NCBI RefSeq assembly: GCF_000963695.1
Contig: NZ_LAJX01000007.1
Span: 3,756-50,095 of the forward strand
Source of the DNA: Methylocucumis oryzae
Lineage (GTDB): Bacteria; Pseudomonadota; Gammaproteobacteria; Methylococcales; Methylomonadaceae
Direction: 5' to 3'
Length of the DNA: 46,340 nt
The notes under the pieces are model-generated. The model was not told where the DNA came from and searched no databases. It worked only from the letters and a program-made list of their open reading frames with translations. The translations under genes and the position numbers were made by a program. Numbering within the stretch: position 1 is the first letter of the stretch; every line of letters starts with the position of its first letter. This document shows, piece after piece, positions 26,660 to 33,583 of the stretch.

Positions 26660-27095
26660 TAATCAGCCTTTTTGTAATTGTTTCTAACAATTCAATATCG
26701 TCTTGACTTAATGCTTCGTCAATTAAGCCTTGCTCTAAGATTTTTAAAAGTGTTTTTGCTGTGTTTGGCGACGCCATAGGTAATAAACCAGGAATATCCA
26801 CAAGGTTTACTGTGTTGCTTATTTCTTTATGAGTAACCTCACTATCAATAGCATCGCTATCACTAAGATAGGCAGCATTTGATTCTCTAATCGTTGTTCC
26901 ACCTAAAAGCAATTCATCTAACGAGCAATTTAATTTTCTAGCTAATGCTATCAATTGCTCAGCATCCGGTTGACGCCTACCAGCCAAATAATGTCCAACA
27001 GCTCCCCTGGTTGTAACACCAAGAGGTTTTGCTAATTCTTCCTGAGTAATTCCACGCTCTTCCATTAAGCGTTTTGCATGTTCGTACCATTTCAT
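26634..27095 (-). CDS. Prophage repressor (cI-like, XRE family)
   Basis: 153 residues from ATG 27095 (MKWYEHAKRLMEERG). The N-terminal helix-turn-helix is ITQEELAKPLGV, then GAVGHYLAGRRQPDAEQL (about residues 15-65). The C-terminal half lacks a LexA/CI peptidase signature (no Ser-Lys dyad region), so RecA-stimulated self-cleavage is unlikely. The gene overlaps its own promoter-operator at 27102-27124 and is divergent from cro. No Shine-Dalgarno is visible on this strand. Induction may depend on the Bro-N antirepressor at 33798. Confidence 0.85.
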   Translation of the reverse strand: MKWYEHAKRLMEERGITQEELAKPLGVTTRGAVGHYLAGRRQPDAEQLIALARKLNCSLDELLLGGTTIRESNAAYLSDSDAIDSEVTHKEISNTVNLVDIPGLLPMASPNTAKTLLKILEQGLIDEALSQDDIELLETITKRLINDKNRKNS

Positions 27096-27101
27096 AAGGA
27101 T

Positions 27102-27124
27102 ATGATACAAAAAGTATCATTATA
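27102..27124 (-). promoter_or_regulatory. Repressor promoter and operator
   Basis: A perfect -10 TATAAT (minus strand, 27119-27124) overlaps the palindrome ATGATAC-N5-GTATCAT (27102-27120), which also covers the expected start point about 10-17 bases before the repressor ATG. A protein bound here would block its own transcription, so autoregulation is likely. The -35 region (around 27142-27147) is weak. Confidence 0.75.
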
Positions 27125-27150
27125 TGCAACGACACATTTTGTAATAAAAT

Positions 27151-27179
27151 TTGACTTTCTTGTATACGCTATGTATCTT
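27151..27179 (+). promoter_or_regulatory. Rightward early (cro) promoter with operator
   Basis: TTGACT (27151-27156), 17 bases, then TATCTT (27174-27179). An operator-like site TATAC-N5-GTATC (27163-27177) spans the end of the spacer and the -10. It differs from the other two operators at one half-site base. The implied start point is at or near the cro ATG, so the message may be leaderless. Confidence 0.7.
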
Positions 27180-27185
27180 TTAACC

Positions 27186-27407
27186 ATGAAAAACATTACA
27201 ACCCTCAAAGCGCTGATTAATTCAATCGATGCGCCGTCTAAAAAGGCGGCTAGAAAAATTATTGCTGAAAAAATAGGGCTTAAAGAACCGACGATTAAAT
27301 CTTTGGCTAACGGTACTAGACGAATAACAGCCGAAAACGCCACTCATTTATCAAAGGCTTTTCCCATTAAGCGGTCTTCTTTGAGACCTGATTTATTTGA
27401 TGATTAA
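27186..27407 (+). CDS. Cro/YdaS-like regulator
   Basis: 73 residues with a helix-turn-helix (SKKAARKIIAEKIGLKEPTIKSLANGTRRITAENATHL), the layout of YdaS/Cro-type DNA-binding proteins. First gene of the rightward early operon, divergent from the repressor, with the shared operators between. It is expected to repress the lysogenic promoter during lytic growth. A terminator follows 22 bases after its stop. Confidence 0.8.
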   Translation: MKNITTLKALINSIDAPSKKAARKIIAEKIGLKEPTIKSLANGTRRITAENATHLSKAFPIKRSSLRPDLFDD

Positions 27408-27429
27408 GTTTAACTCCTGTGTTGAGCCT

Positions 27430-27453
27430 GCCCGCGTTGCAGCGGGCTTTTTT
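27430..27453 (+). terminator. Rho-independent terminator after cro
   Basis: GCCCGC (27430-27435) and GCGGGC (27442-27447) with a 6-base loop, then TTTTTT. Strong. Genes to the right therefore need read-through, antitermination or their own promoters. Confidence 0.9.
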
Positions 27454-27460
27454 AAATTAT

Positions 27461-27536
27461 TGCGGGGTGGAGCAGTTGGCAGCTCGTGAGTCTCATAAGC
27501 TCAAGGTCGCAGGTTCAAGTCCTGTCCCCGCTACCA
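27461..27536 (+). tRNA. Prophage initiator-type tRNA-Met (anticodon CAT)
   Basis: A complete 76-base cloverleaf with encoded CCA. Acceptor GCGGGG/CCCCGC, D stem GAGC/GCTC, anticodon arm TGAGT-CTCATAA-GCTCA, T arm GCAGG-TTCAAGT-CCTGT. Positions 1 and 72 are T and T (unpaired) and pair 11-24 is A-T; both are hallmarks of initiator tRNA, and the body resembles tRNA-fMet rather than elongator Met or Ile2. The three G-C pairs normally found in the initiator anticodon stem are absent. It lies directly after the cro terminator. Confidence 0.93.
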
Positions 27537-27607
27537 AAACTTTAAACCCTATCCCAGTGGGTGAATGTCTGGGACGGCTAAAAGCCTGGTATTTTTTAAA
27601 TCCATGC

Positions 27608-27774
27608 GCTAAGCGCTTGTTGTGAGTGCTTAGCAGATGGCAATCAGCCGGTGTCCTCACACACCGAAAACCAATGTGAGAAGTCGACTTGAGCGCGTCG
27701 GCGGCGGTTTTAGCTCATGAGTTGAAAATTTGAATGCAACGCTGGGTTGATTGCCGTCCCCACTATCTTGATAG
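27608..27774 (+). ncRNA. Candidate structured RNA downstream of the tRNA
   Basis: The 269-base gap 27537-27805 is non-coding but densely paired. A 9-bp stem-loop with one G-T pair runs from 27608-27616 to 27626-27634. Bases 27639-27649 pair with 27745-27755 (11 bp), closing a domain. Inside it CGGTGT/ACACCG (27649-27654, 27661-27666) forms a hairpin whose loop CTCAC (27656-27660) can pair with GTGAG (27676-27680) as a pseudoknot. AAGTCGACTT (27681-27690) is a palindrome. ACTAT-CTTG-ATAGT follows near 27761. No known RNA family recognised. Confidence 0.5.
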
Positions 27775-27805
27775 TTAAGTCTAGGATAAAACGGAGCTGA
27801 TTAAA

Positions 27806-28384
27806 ATGCTGCGAGAAAAAACGCAAAAACAAGGTTATTCAATCACGCAAGTGATTGATAAACATTTGTTATCGCTATTGCATGACACATCAGTGTCATT
27901 AGCGGTATTTGTTTCAAACGTGCGTGAGCATTACGAAGCTACGCATTTGTTGCATTCTCGTTCCATTGAATGGAGTCAGGTTGCCGACCCAGTTATTCGC
28001 ATGACGCGCGACGCGGAAAAATTTAAACGTTGGTTAGAGCAAGATGGTAGCAAACAACTACCGATTGATTTGTATGATTCGATTGTTGCTGCATTTCCGG
28101 CTGAACGTAAGTTTTCACTGCAAATTGAGTTGATAGCAAGATTAGACTTAGTGCCTGTTCAAATGCCCACGTCCAGCGTGGACGAACTTGCATCATTCGG
28201 CAACATCGCCAAGAAAACCGGGCAGACGATGATTGTGGTCGCCAAGCTTTATGAGGATGGCGTCATCGATAAAAACGATATGGCAACAGCACCGGAGGCT
28301 TTATCGACAATTGATGAGGCTATTGCAGCGCTTTTGGCGATGAAAAACACCATAAACGTTAATGTTTATGGGGAAAAGGCTTAA
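27806..28384 (+). CDS. Phage early protein in CII position, 192 residues
   Basis: Not recognised with certainty. Mostly helical; begins MLREKTQKQGYSITQVIDKH, middle LVPVQMPTSSVDELASFGNIAKKTGQ split here only by description, and ends with an alanine-rich helix and NVNVYGEKA. Its position after cro and before replication genes matches CII/CP76-type regulators, but I see no clear helix-turn-helix. CGGAG lies about 10 bases before the ATG. Long structured non-coding stretches flank it on both sides. Confidence 0.6.
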   Translation: MLREKTQKQGYSITQVIDKHLLSLLHDTSVSLAVFVSNVREHYEATHLLHSRSIEWSQVADPVIRMTRDAEKFKRWLEQDGSKQLPIDLYDSIVAAFPAERKFSLQIELIARLDLVPVQMPTSSVDELASFGNIAKKTGQTMIVVAKLYEDGVIDKNDMATAPEALSTIDEAIAALLAMKNTINVNVYGEKA

Positions 28385-28512
28385 CTAAAACTAGAAAATA
28401 ATTAAAGCAAGAACATGGAGAAAGACGCGCCTTGAATCCACGTCATTCAAATAATAGGTGAGCGCCGTTCGTGTTGCTAGTACCGGCACGATGACAGCTT
28501 GGAAAGACAAGC

Positions 28513-28587
28513 GCTATCACGGATGTTGTAGTTCTCAGATGTACACTGAGCAACGCCCGCGCGGGTACTACAGCATCACGTGATAGC
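28513..28587 (+). ncRNA. Candidate structured RNA element 1 (long stem with two inner hairpins)
   Basis: GCTATCACG (28513-28521) pairs with CGTGATAGC (28579-28587). The stem continues through GATG/CATC and TTGTAGT/ACTACAG with a single bulge, about 20 bp in total. The apical part holds CTCAG/CTGAG (28534-28538, 28546-28550) and CCC-GCGC-GGG (28556-28565), making a branched junction. The region codes for nothing. The stem word GCTATCACG recurs at 28631. Confidence 0.6.
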
Positions 28588-28630
28588 TACTATAGGGCAA
28601 TCATCGTTTCCCGGTATCGAACAAACCGGT

Positions 28631-28730
28631 GCTATCACGCATGGTAACTGACTGGCAAATCTAGTTTATTTGTTTTTTAACAATGGCAACTAGCTCTTGT
28701 AAACCCTCACCAGTTACCATCCTTGATAGT
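28631..28730 (+). ncRNA. Candidate structured RNA element 2
   Basis: ATGGTAACTG (28641-28650) pairs perfectly with CAGTTACCAT (28711-28720). Below a 3x3 internal loop, CTATCA (28632-28637) pairs with TGATAG (28724-28729), and within the loop CTAGTT (28661-28666) pairs with AACTAG (28688-28693). TTGATAGTG (28723-28731) has an alternative perfect partner CACTATCAA at 28815-28823, so two folds may compete. The rest of the gap to 28913 has only a GGCTG/CAGCC hairpin. Confidence 0.55.
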
Positions 28731-28913
28731 GAAAGACTAGCAGCATGATAACGGTTTGATAAGGATGCTCGACGCATAGTCCTTGCTTGTAAGTTGCAAA
28801 TTACTGGATGGAGCCACTATCAACAAATACAGGCCGAAAAAAGGCTGTTCCTAAGCCAGCCGGGTAAGTGCTAGCAATATTATCAATTAACGCTAATTAA
28901 AGAGGTCATCAAT

Positions 28914-29162
28914 ATGGCAATTTCAAATACTAAATTTATCATTATTGCACTTTTCGCGATGTTCCCGTTTTTGTTTAGTCAGTTGGCGCAGGCTTTACCC
29001 GCACCACCTAAGCCGCATGTCAACAATATAAAGTATCCAATCGCGAAGGTGGTCGCGCGTAAGGTGCGTTCAGGTCACGGCTATTACGAGTCATTCAGCT
29101 CGATTGATGAAGTATCTGAATATCAGCTAATTGGTAGTTTAAGTTTTTATTTTTATACCTAA
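28914..29162 (+). CDS. Small secreted or periplasmic phage protein, 82 residues
   Basis: A textbook signal peptide: MAISNTKF, hydrophobic core IIIALFAMFPFLFSQL, then AQA as a likely signal peptidase I site near residue 27. The mature part is about 55 residues, proline-rich at its start (LPAPPKPHVNN) and aromatic at its end. AAGAGGT precedes the ATG. No family recognised. An exported protein in the early right operon is unusual; superinfection exclusion or envelope modification is a possible role but inferred. Confidence 0.65.
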   Translation: MAISNTKFIIIALFAMFPFLFSQLAQALPAPPKPHVNNIKYPIAKVVARKVRSGHGYYESFSSIDEVSEYQLIGSLSFYFYT

Positions 29163-29222
29163 GCCGCTCAGGTGAAGTGAGCGGCAACAAAAATAAGCAT
29201 TGGTTACAGTGCTTATTTTTGT
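29163..29222 (+). terminator. Two successive strong hairpins after the secreted protein
   Basis: GCCGCTCA/TGAGCGGC (29163-29170, 29178-29185), then ACAAAAATAAGCA (29187-29199) pairing perfectly over 13 bp with 29210-29222. The second has A- and T-rich flanks and may terminate both ways. The gap continues to 29493 with a tRNA T-arm-like GGTTCGATTCC and an AT-rich hairpin GGAAAAA/TTTTTCC (29374-29392); no gene seen. Confidence 0.7.
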
Positions 29223-29493
29223 GGCTGACACAGGGTTCGATTCCTTAACCGGTTGGTGGTCGGGTGTAAAAAAGCCGCTTTATGCAGAACTAACTGCGTT
29301 GTTAAAGGCGTTGGAAGCTGGCACTACGACAAGGAGCCGCCAAATTCAGTAACTGGCAAAAAACCATTCCTACGGAAAAAATAAATTTTTCCATAGGAAA
29401 TATTGCGGATAGGTTCGCTACCGACAAGCATTTTTCCAGAGTGTTTCCGCTTTGTTTTTTCTGGAAAGTTATTTTGTTCACTGGAAAGCAAAA

Positions 29494-29676
29494 ATGAATG
29501 AAATTTTGGATAGAAAAACCGCAATAAAAACAGGTAAAACGCATTATTACACTGGAATACCTTGTAAAAGAGGGCATTTATCTTTGCGTTATACGAATAC
29601 TAGCAATCGTGTTGAATGTTTAAAAGAAAAGGTTTATGCGGAAAGACTACGAATAAAGGCGGTTAAAAATGGCTGA
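29494..29676 (+). CDS. Small CxxGH-type phage protein, 60 residues
   Basis: Contains HYYTGIPCKRGHLSLRYTN and a later VECLKEK, the pattern of a small family of phage and HNH-associated proteins (usually TGKPCKHGH then CVEC). Here the second CxxC is reduced to one cysteine. Metal binding is possible but the site may be incomplete. ATG 29494 follows GGAAAG. It overlaps the DUF1376 gene by 8 bases. Confidence 0.6.
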   Translation: MNEILDRKTAIKTGKTHYYTGIPCKRGHLSLRYTNTSNRVECLKEKVYAERLRIKAVKNG

Positions 29677-30760
29677 ATTACCAGCGCCTTTAGTGCCTTA
29701 TGAAGTTGATTTGCGCGACTTTTATTTTATGCCTTTGGATGTGTGCCGGTTAAGGGATAGCAGAATTGCTTATGCTGCATCGGGTGAAGGTTTTCGTTCG
29801 GCAGTTTTACTGTGGTGCGCGTGTTGGCATCAGATACCAGCAGCAAGCTTGCCGGATGATGATGTTGAATTAGCGCATTTAGCTGGATTTGGTCGTGTTG
29901 TTTCAGAGTGGTTGCGATTTAAAGAAGAGGCAATGCACGGCTTTATTAAATGTTCTGACGGGCGTATTTACCATCCTTATATTGCTACCCAAGCCATTAA
30001 CTCATGGCGTGAGAAACAAATGCATAGGTGGTCAAAAGAATGCGACCGATTGCGTAAGGAAAATAGGAATAGAAAAGAAAAAGGGCTTGAGTTGCTTAGC
30101 TTGCCGGAAAAGCCATTTTTTCCAACGGAAAAAAAACATATTCCACCGGAATCAATAAATGAAGACTCCGGATTTCTTGCGGAAAATGCTCTTAAGGGAC
30201 AGGGAGAGGGACAGGGACAGGGAGAATCTATTATGTTGTGTTGTAACGCGCGCGAGGAAAAACCCGAACTTGTCAGCGTGGTATCGTCTCGCATACCTGA
30301 CACGCCGGAAAGCCCAATGCAGTTTGTTGAATATTTTCACAACACACTAGGATTTTCGTTTCATGAAGCGCAAACGGTCAAGACAATACCCATGTTCAAG
30401 TCATGGGTTGATAGCGGGGTGACTTTGGGCATGATAGAGCTGGCATCACAAGCAGTAGCCGCTAGCTTGACGTCAAAAGGCCAGTCTCGGCCTTCAAGCC
30501 CGATGTATTACAAAAATTTTGTAACGGAAATTATTGCTCAAACCCAACAGGCACAAAAAAGCCTTGGCGACCGGACAAGTCAAAACCAAGGCTTAATCGA
30601 AAAAAATCGGGGAAATTATGACACAAAAACACGGGTTAACGCCAGTAGCGGAGTTGGTAAAAAATCTTTGTGCGAACGGGCAGACGATGCAGTTAGACGC
30701 GTCGAGGAGCGAGTTGCACGAGAGCAAGCAGAAAGCACAACCGCAATTGAAACTATCTGA
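29669..30760 (+). CDS. DUF1376 replication-associated protein (O-like position)
   Basis: 363 residues. The DUF1376 domain fills the N-terminal 110 residues: LPAPLVPYEVDLRDFYFMPL, then RLRDS, VLLWCACWHQIPAASLPDDD, LAGFGR and CSDGRIYHPYIATQAINSW. A basic helix and then a repeat-coded GQGEGQGQGES linker follow, and the C-terminal half is variable. Such proteins take the place of the origin-binding initiator in lambdoid phages; the origin-like sequence lies within this gene (30104-30225). It overlaps the next gene by 143 bases. Confidence 0.85.
   Translation: MAELPAPLVPYEVDLRDFYFMPLDVCRLRDSRIAYAASGEGFRSAVLLWCACWHQIPAASLPDDDVELAHLAGFGRVVSEWLRFKEEAMHGFIKCSDGRIYHPYIATQAINSWREKQMHRWSKECDRLRKENRNRKEKGLELLSLPEKPFFPTEKKHIPPESINEDSGFLAENALKGQGEGQGQGESIMLCCNAREEKPELVSVVSSRIPDTPESPMQFVEYFHNTLGFSFHEAQTVKTIPMFKSWVDSGVTLGMIELASQAVAASLTSKGQSRPSSPMYYKNFVTEIIAQTQQAQKSLGDRTSQNQGLIEKNRGNYDTKTRVNASSGVGKKSLCERADDAVRRVEERVAREQAESTTAIETI
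30104..30225 (+). other. Candidate phage replication origin with G-quadruplex motif
   Basis: Within the DUF1376 gene, six GGAA(AA)/TTCC boxes in alternating orientation lie between 30106 and 30186. Five tandem hexamers (GGGACA or GGGAGA) follow at 30196-30225. The latter is a perfect G-quadruplex pattern, five G3 runs separated by 3 bases. In lambdoid phages the origin iterons lie inside the initiator gene, so the position fits. Confidence 0.55.
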
Positions 30761-31286
30761 CACAGCTATAGCAAGATTATGGCGCAGAATGACGGCGCTG
30801 TATGGACACAAATGGCAGTCAGTTTATGGCGATGTGAGTGATGAAAAAGGGGCGTTAACCGATACGGCAAAAATATGGGTGACGGAATTGGTTGGAGTTA
30901 ATTATCAACAAATCGTAACCGGGATTAGTCGTCTTGGTAATTATTATCCTGATTGGCCGCCTACGGTTTTTAAGTTCAAAGAATTATGTTTGGCAGGTGA
31001 AAACGAAGGCATACCCAGTGTTGAGCAAGTTATCAGGATTTTAACGACATTAACTCAACCATCGACCGGGCTTAGTATTGCGGACAGGTTTAAACACCCA
31101 TTGGTGTTAGCGGTTTCTAAGCAAATCGATATGTTTGCACTGCGTACAGCAAAACAAGTAGACGCTGTGAAGATGGTCAAACCAATTTACCAGCAATTAC
31201 TTATGTCAGGATGGCAGGATTTTAGTGATATTGACTTTTTTAGGGATGAGGTAAGGCAATTGCTAGGTTGGCTGATAAAAACATAG
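30618..31286 (+). CDS. Phage replication protein (P-like position)
   Basis: 222 residues from ATG 30618, preceded by CGGGGAAATT. It overlaps DUF1376 by 143 bases; both frames look coding there, though a later start (for example the methionine of MTALYGHKW) cannot be excluded. The core LWRRMTALYGHKWQSVYGD, then TDTAKIWVTELVGV and YYPDWPPTVFKFKELC, is a pattern I associate with lambda P-type helicase loaders. Function inferred from position and motif. Confidence 0.65.
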   Translation: MTQKHGLTPVAELVKNLCANGQTMQLDASRSELHESKQKAQPQLKLSDTAIARLWRRMTALYGHKWQSVYGDVSDEKGALTDTAKIWVTELVGVNYQQIVTGISRLGNYYPDWPPTVFKFKELCLAGENEGIPSVEQVIRILTTLTQPSTGLSIADRFKHPLVLAVSKQIDMFALRTAKQVDAVKMVKPIYQQLLMSGWQDFSDIDFFRDEVRQLLGWLIKT

Positions 31287-31338
31287 CAAAGCGGTTTTTA
31301 AGCGAAATTAAAGCAGCCGTAAAGACTACAGGTGAGCC

Positions 31339-31840
31339 ATGAAATTAATCACAATCGCCCAATTCCAAAAAAAACACAAATTAAGCAGGTATTGGTTTTT
31401 TCATTTTAAAGGCGAAAAACCAATACCTGATAAAATGGAAAAGCGTTGTGTACGCAATGTCGCCTTATACGATGAGGCGGCGTTAGAAAAGCTTTTGCCG
31501 AATAAGAGTGATGATGAAGAGTTGGTAACGATTACCAAAATATGCTCAACAAAAAGGCATATCGGAACAATTACTGTATTCGTATCAAAAAAGCCACGAG
31601 ATTGACCCGGATAACTATTCTTTCCCCAAGCCACAAAAAACTGAAACAAAACAAGTTGGCGGAAAGAATGTGGCAATTAATTATTACAACCGAGTTGATT
31701 TAGACAGGCTGTGCCGGGTTAGAGATATTAAAAAAACTGGGGTAGATAATTTTCAAGTTATTGATTTCTTAAAAAGGCCAATGCCAGAAACGATTAAATG
31801 GCAAAAAGAACGCTCGCTAGACCGTGCAGAAACAAAATAA
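31339..31840 (+). CDS. Phage hypothetical protein, 166 residues, frameshifted
   Basis: The first frame stops at 31605. Removing one A from 31537-31540 joins it to the following frame through VTITKYAQQKGISEQLLYSY and gives 166 residues ending DRAETK. The N terminus (MKLITIAQFQKKHKLSRYWF) looks like a small DNA-binding helix arrangement. No named family. Without the correction about 200 bases here would be unexplained. Confidence 0.6.
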
Positions 31841-32042
31841 TACAACAGCACTAGAGCGCGACAAATTGTTTTTGTGCCAAAACGGCGGACGCAAACATTT
31901 GGGTAATTTAGAGCAGTTTAGTGATGTGGTGTCCAGATTTACGCATGATGGTCTTAACGAATTTGATGCGCAAGTAGAGGCTAAGAAAGTGATGGATAGT
32001 GAGTTGATTAAAAAAACCAATGGCAACAGCATTCCTCGTTAA
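31824..32042 (+). CDS. Small phage protein, 72 residues, GTG start
   Basis: Begins with GTG (MQKQNNTTALERDKLFLCQN), overlapping the previous corrected gene by 17 bases and the DUF1367 gene by 23. Helical, charged, soluble. Not recognised. The tight overlaps suit an early phage operon, but the GTG start is uncertain. Confidence 0.5.
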   Translation: MQKQNNTTALERDKLFLCQNGGRKHLGNLEQFSDVVSRFTHDGLNEFDAQVEAKKVMDSELIKKTNGNSIPR

Positions 32043-32484
32043 AGCGCACGGTAGCGGCTATTTAATGCCGGATGATGAATCCTCGATTGAGGTAATTGAA
32101 AAAATTAAAGCCGGTAGCGTTGTGAAAGCGGAGATTACGCAGCCGAGAAATTGGAAGTTTCATAAAAAATTCTTTGCTTTGGTTAATGTTGCTTTTGAAG
32201 CCTGGGATATGCCGGGCGTCGAGTACAAAGGGATGCAGGTAAATAAGAACCGTGACCGGTTTAGGAAGGATTTAATCATCTTAGCGGGTTATGGTCATCC
32301 AGTGGTTAATTTGCGCGGTGAGGTGCGGTATGAGGCGAAATCGATTAGCTTTGGCAGTATGGATGAGTTGGAATTTGAAGAGCTGTACTCGCGCGTGGTT
32401 GATGTGGTGTTAGCTAAGGTTTTGATGCATTACTCGCGTAGTGATTTAGATGAGCAAGTTAATAGGGTTTTGAGTTTTGTATGA
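32020..32484 (+). CDS. DUF1367 family phage protein
   Basis: 154 residues. The family pattern is seen in PRNWKFHKKFFALVNVAFEAW, VNKNRDRFRKDLIILAGY and the C-terminal VLAKVLMHY. These proteins are found in the nin-like regions of lambdoid phages and are near NinB-type recombination genes; the biochemical role is unknown. The stop overlaps the methyltransferase start by 4 bases. Confidence 0.8.
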   Translation: MATAFLVKAHGSGYLMPDDESSIEVIEKIKAGSVVKAEITQPRNWKFHKKFFALVNVAFEAWDMPGVEYKGMQVNKNRDRFRKDLIILAGYGHPVVNLRGEVRYEAKSISFGSMDELEFEELYSRVVDVVLAKVLMHYSRSDLDEQVNRVLSFV

Positions 32485-33583
32485 GGTATCTAAGTCTATT
32501 TAGCGGAATTGAAGCGGCTACTGTGGCTTGGAAAAATTTAGGTTTTACACCTGTTGCTTTCTCAGAAATAGCGCCTTACCCGTGCGCTGTGTTGCAACAT
32601 CATTACCCTAGCGTTCCTAATTTTGGCGATGTAACAAAAATTACCGAATCCGATATTAAGAAATTAGGCGCTATTGATTTAGTTGTATTTGGCAGCCCAT
32701 GCACTGATTTATCAGTAGCAGGCAAACGTAAAGGCTTTATTGATGAAAACGGAAAAGTTACTCGAAGTGGATTATTTGACCATGCCATTAATATCATCGG
32801 ATGGGCTAGAAAGCATTGTGGCACCAGGTTCGCTTTATGGGAAAAACGTGCCAGGCGCATTTTCCTCAAACAAAGGCCGAGATTTTGCAGCAGTGGTTGA
32901 AAAAAATGGCAGGACTCAGAAACCTTAGCCAACCCAAAAACGGCTGGGGAACTGAAGGCTGTGCGGTTGGCGACAATGGAATGCTCGAATGGGCTGTATT
33001 GGACGCGCAATGGTTCGGAGTTCCGCAGCGGCGCAAGCGTGTCTTTGCTGTCGTCGATTTTGGAAACTGGGCAAGTAGACCACCAATACTACTTGAGCGT
33101 AGAAGCTTGCGAGGGAATTTTAAATCGAGCGTCGAAAAGACGCCAAGTATTACCAAGCGAGTTTCAACAGATTTTGAAAAATTATATGCAGTTCAGGGAC
33201 ATATTATTAGGCATAACCCAAAAAACGGTGGCGATGGGTTAGGCATACGCGATGATGTTTATCCCACATTAACCACTCATATTAAACACGCCGTTGCTTT
33301 TAGAGCATGTGGGCAAGACGGATTTACTCCAAGTTATATATCACCACCAATTTTAGCATCTGACGGCGGCGGTGCTGGTGTTCCGGCTGTTATGCATAAC
33401 TCAGTCGTTCGATACTTAACTGTAACCGAATGCGCCAGGTTAATGGGTTTTTCAGATGATTATTTGACGGTTGAATTTAATGGTAAGCAGCCATCAAAAC
33501 GTCAGCAATATATGGCGCTAGGAAATAGCATGGCAGTTCCTGTTATGAAGTATGTCGGGGAAAGAATCAAGGAGATTATTTAA
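32481..33583 (+). CDS. C5-cytosine DNA methyltransferase (Dcm family), two frameshifts
   Basis: Motif I SLFSGIEAATVAW, the catalytic Cys in FGSPCTDLSVAG (C74), ENVPG motif VI, and C-terminal VRYLTVTECARLMGF and YMALGNSMAVPV (motifs IX-X) are all present. Two homopolymer errors break the frame, A5 at 32842-32846 (within ALWENVPGAF) and A7 at 32900-32906. Removing one base from each gives 366 residues. No restriction enzyme is nearby, so it is an orphan methylase, probably protecting phage DNA. Target sequence not predictable here. Confidence 0.88.

Noticed and set aside
29225-29260. tRNA gene remnant after the secreted protein
   Set aside because: Only a T-arm-like GGTTCGATTCC is present; no acceptor, D or anticodon arm can be built around it.
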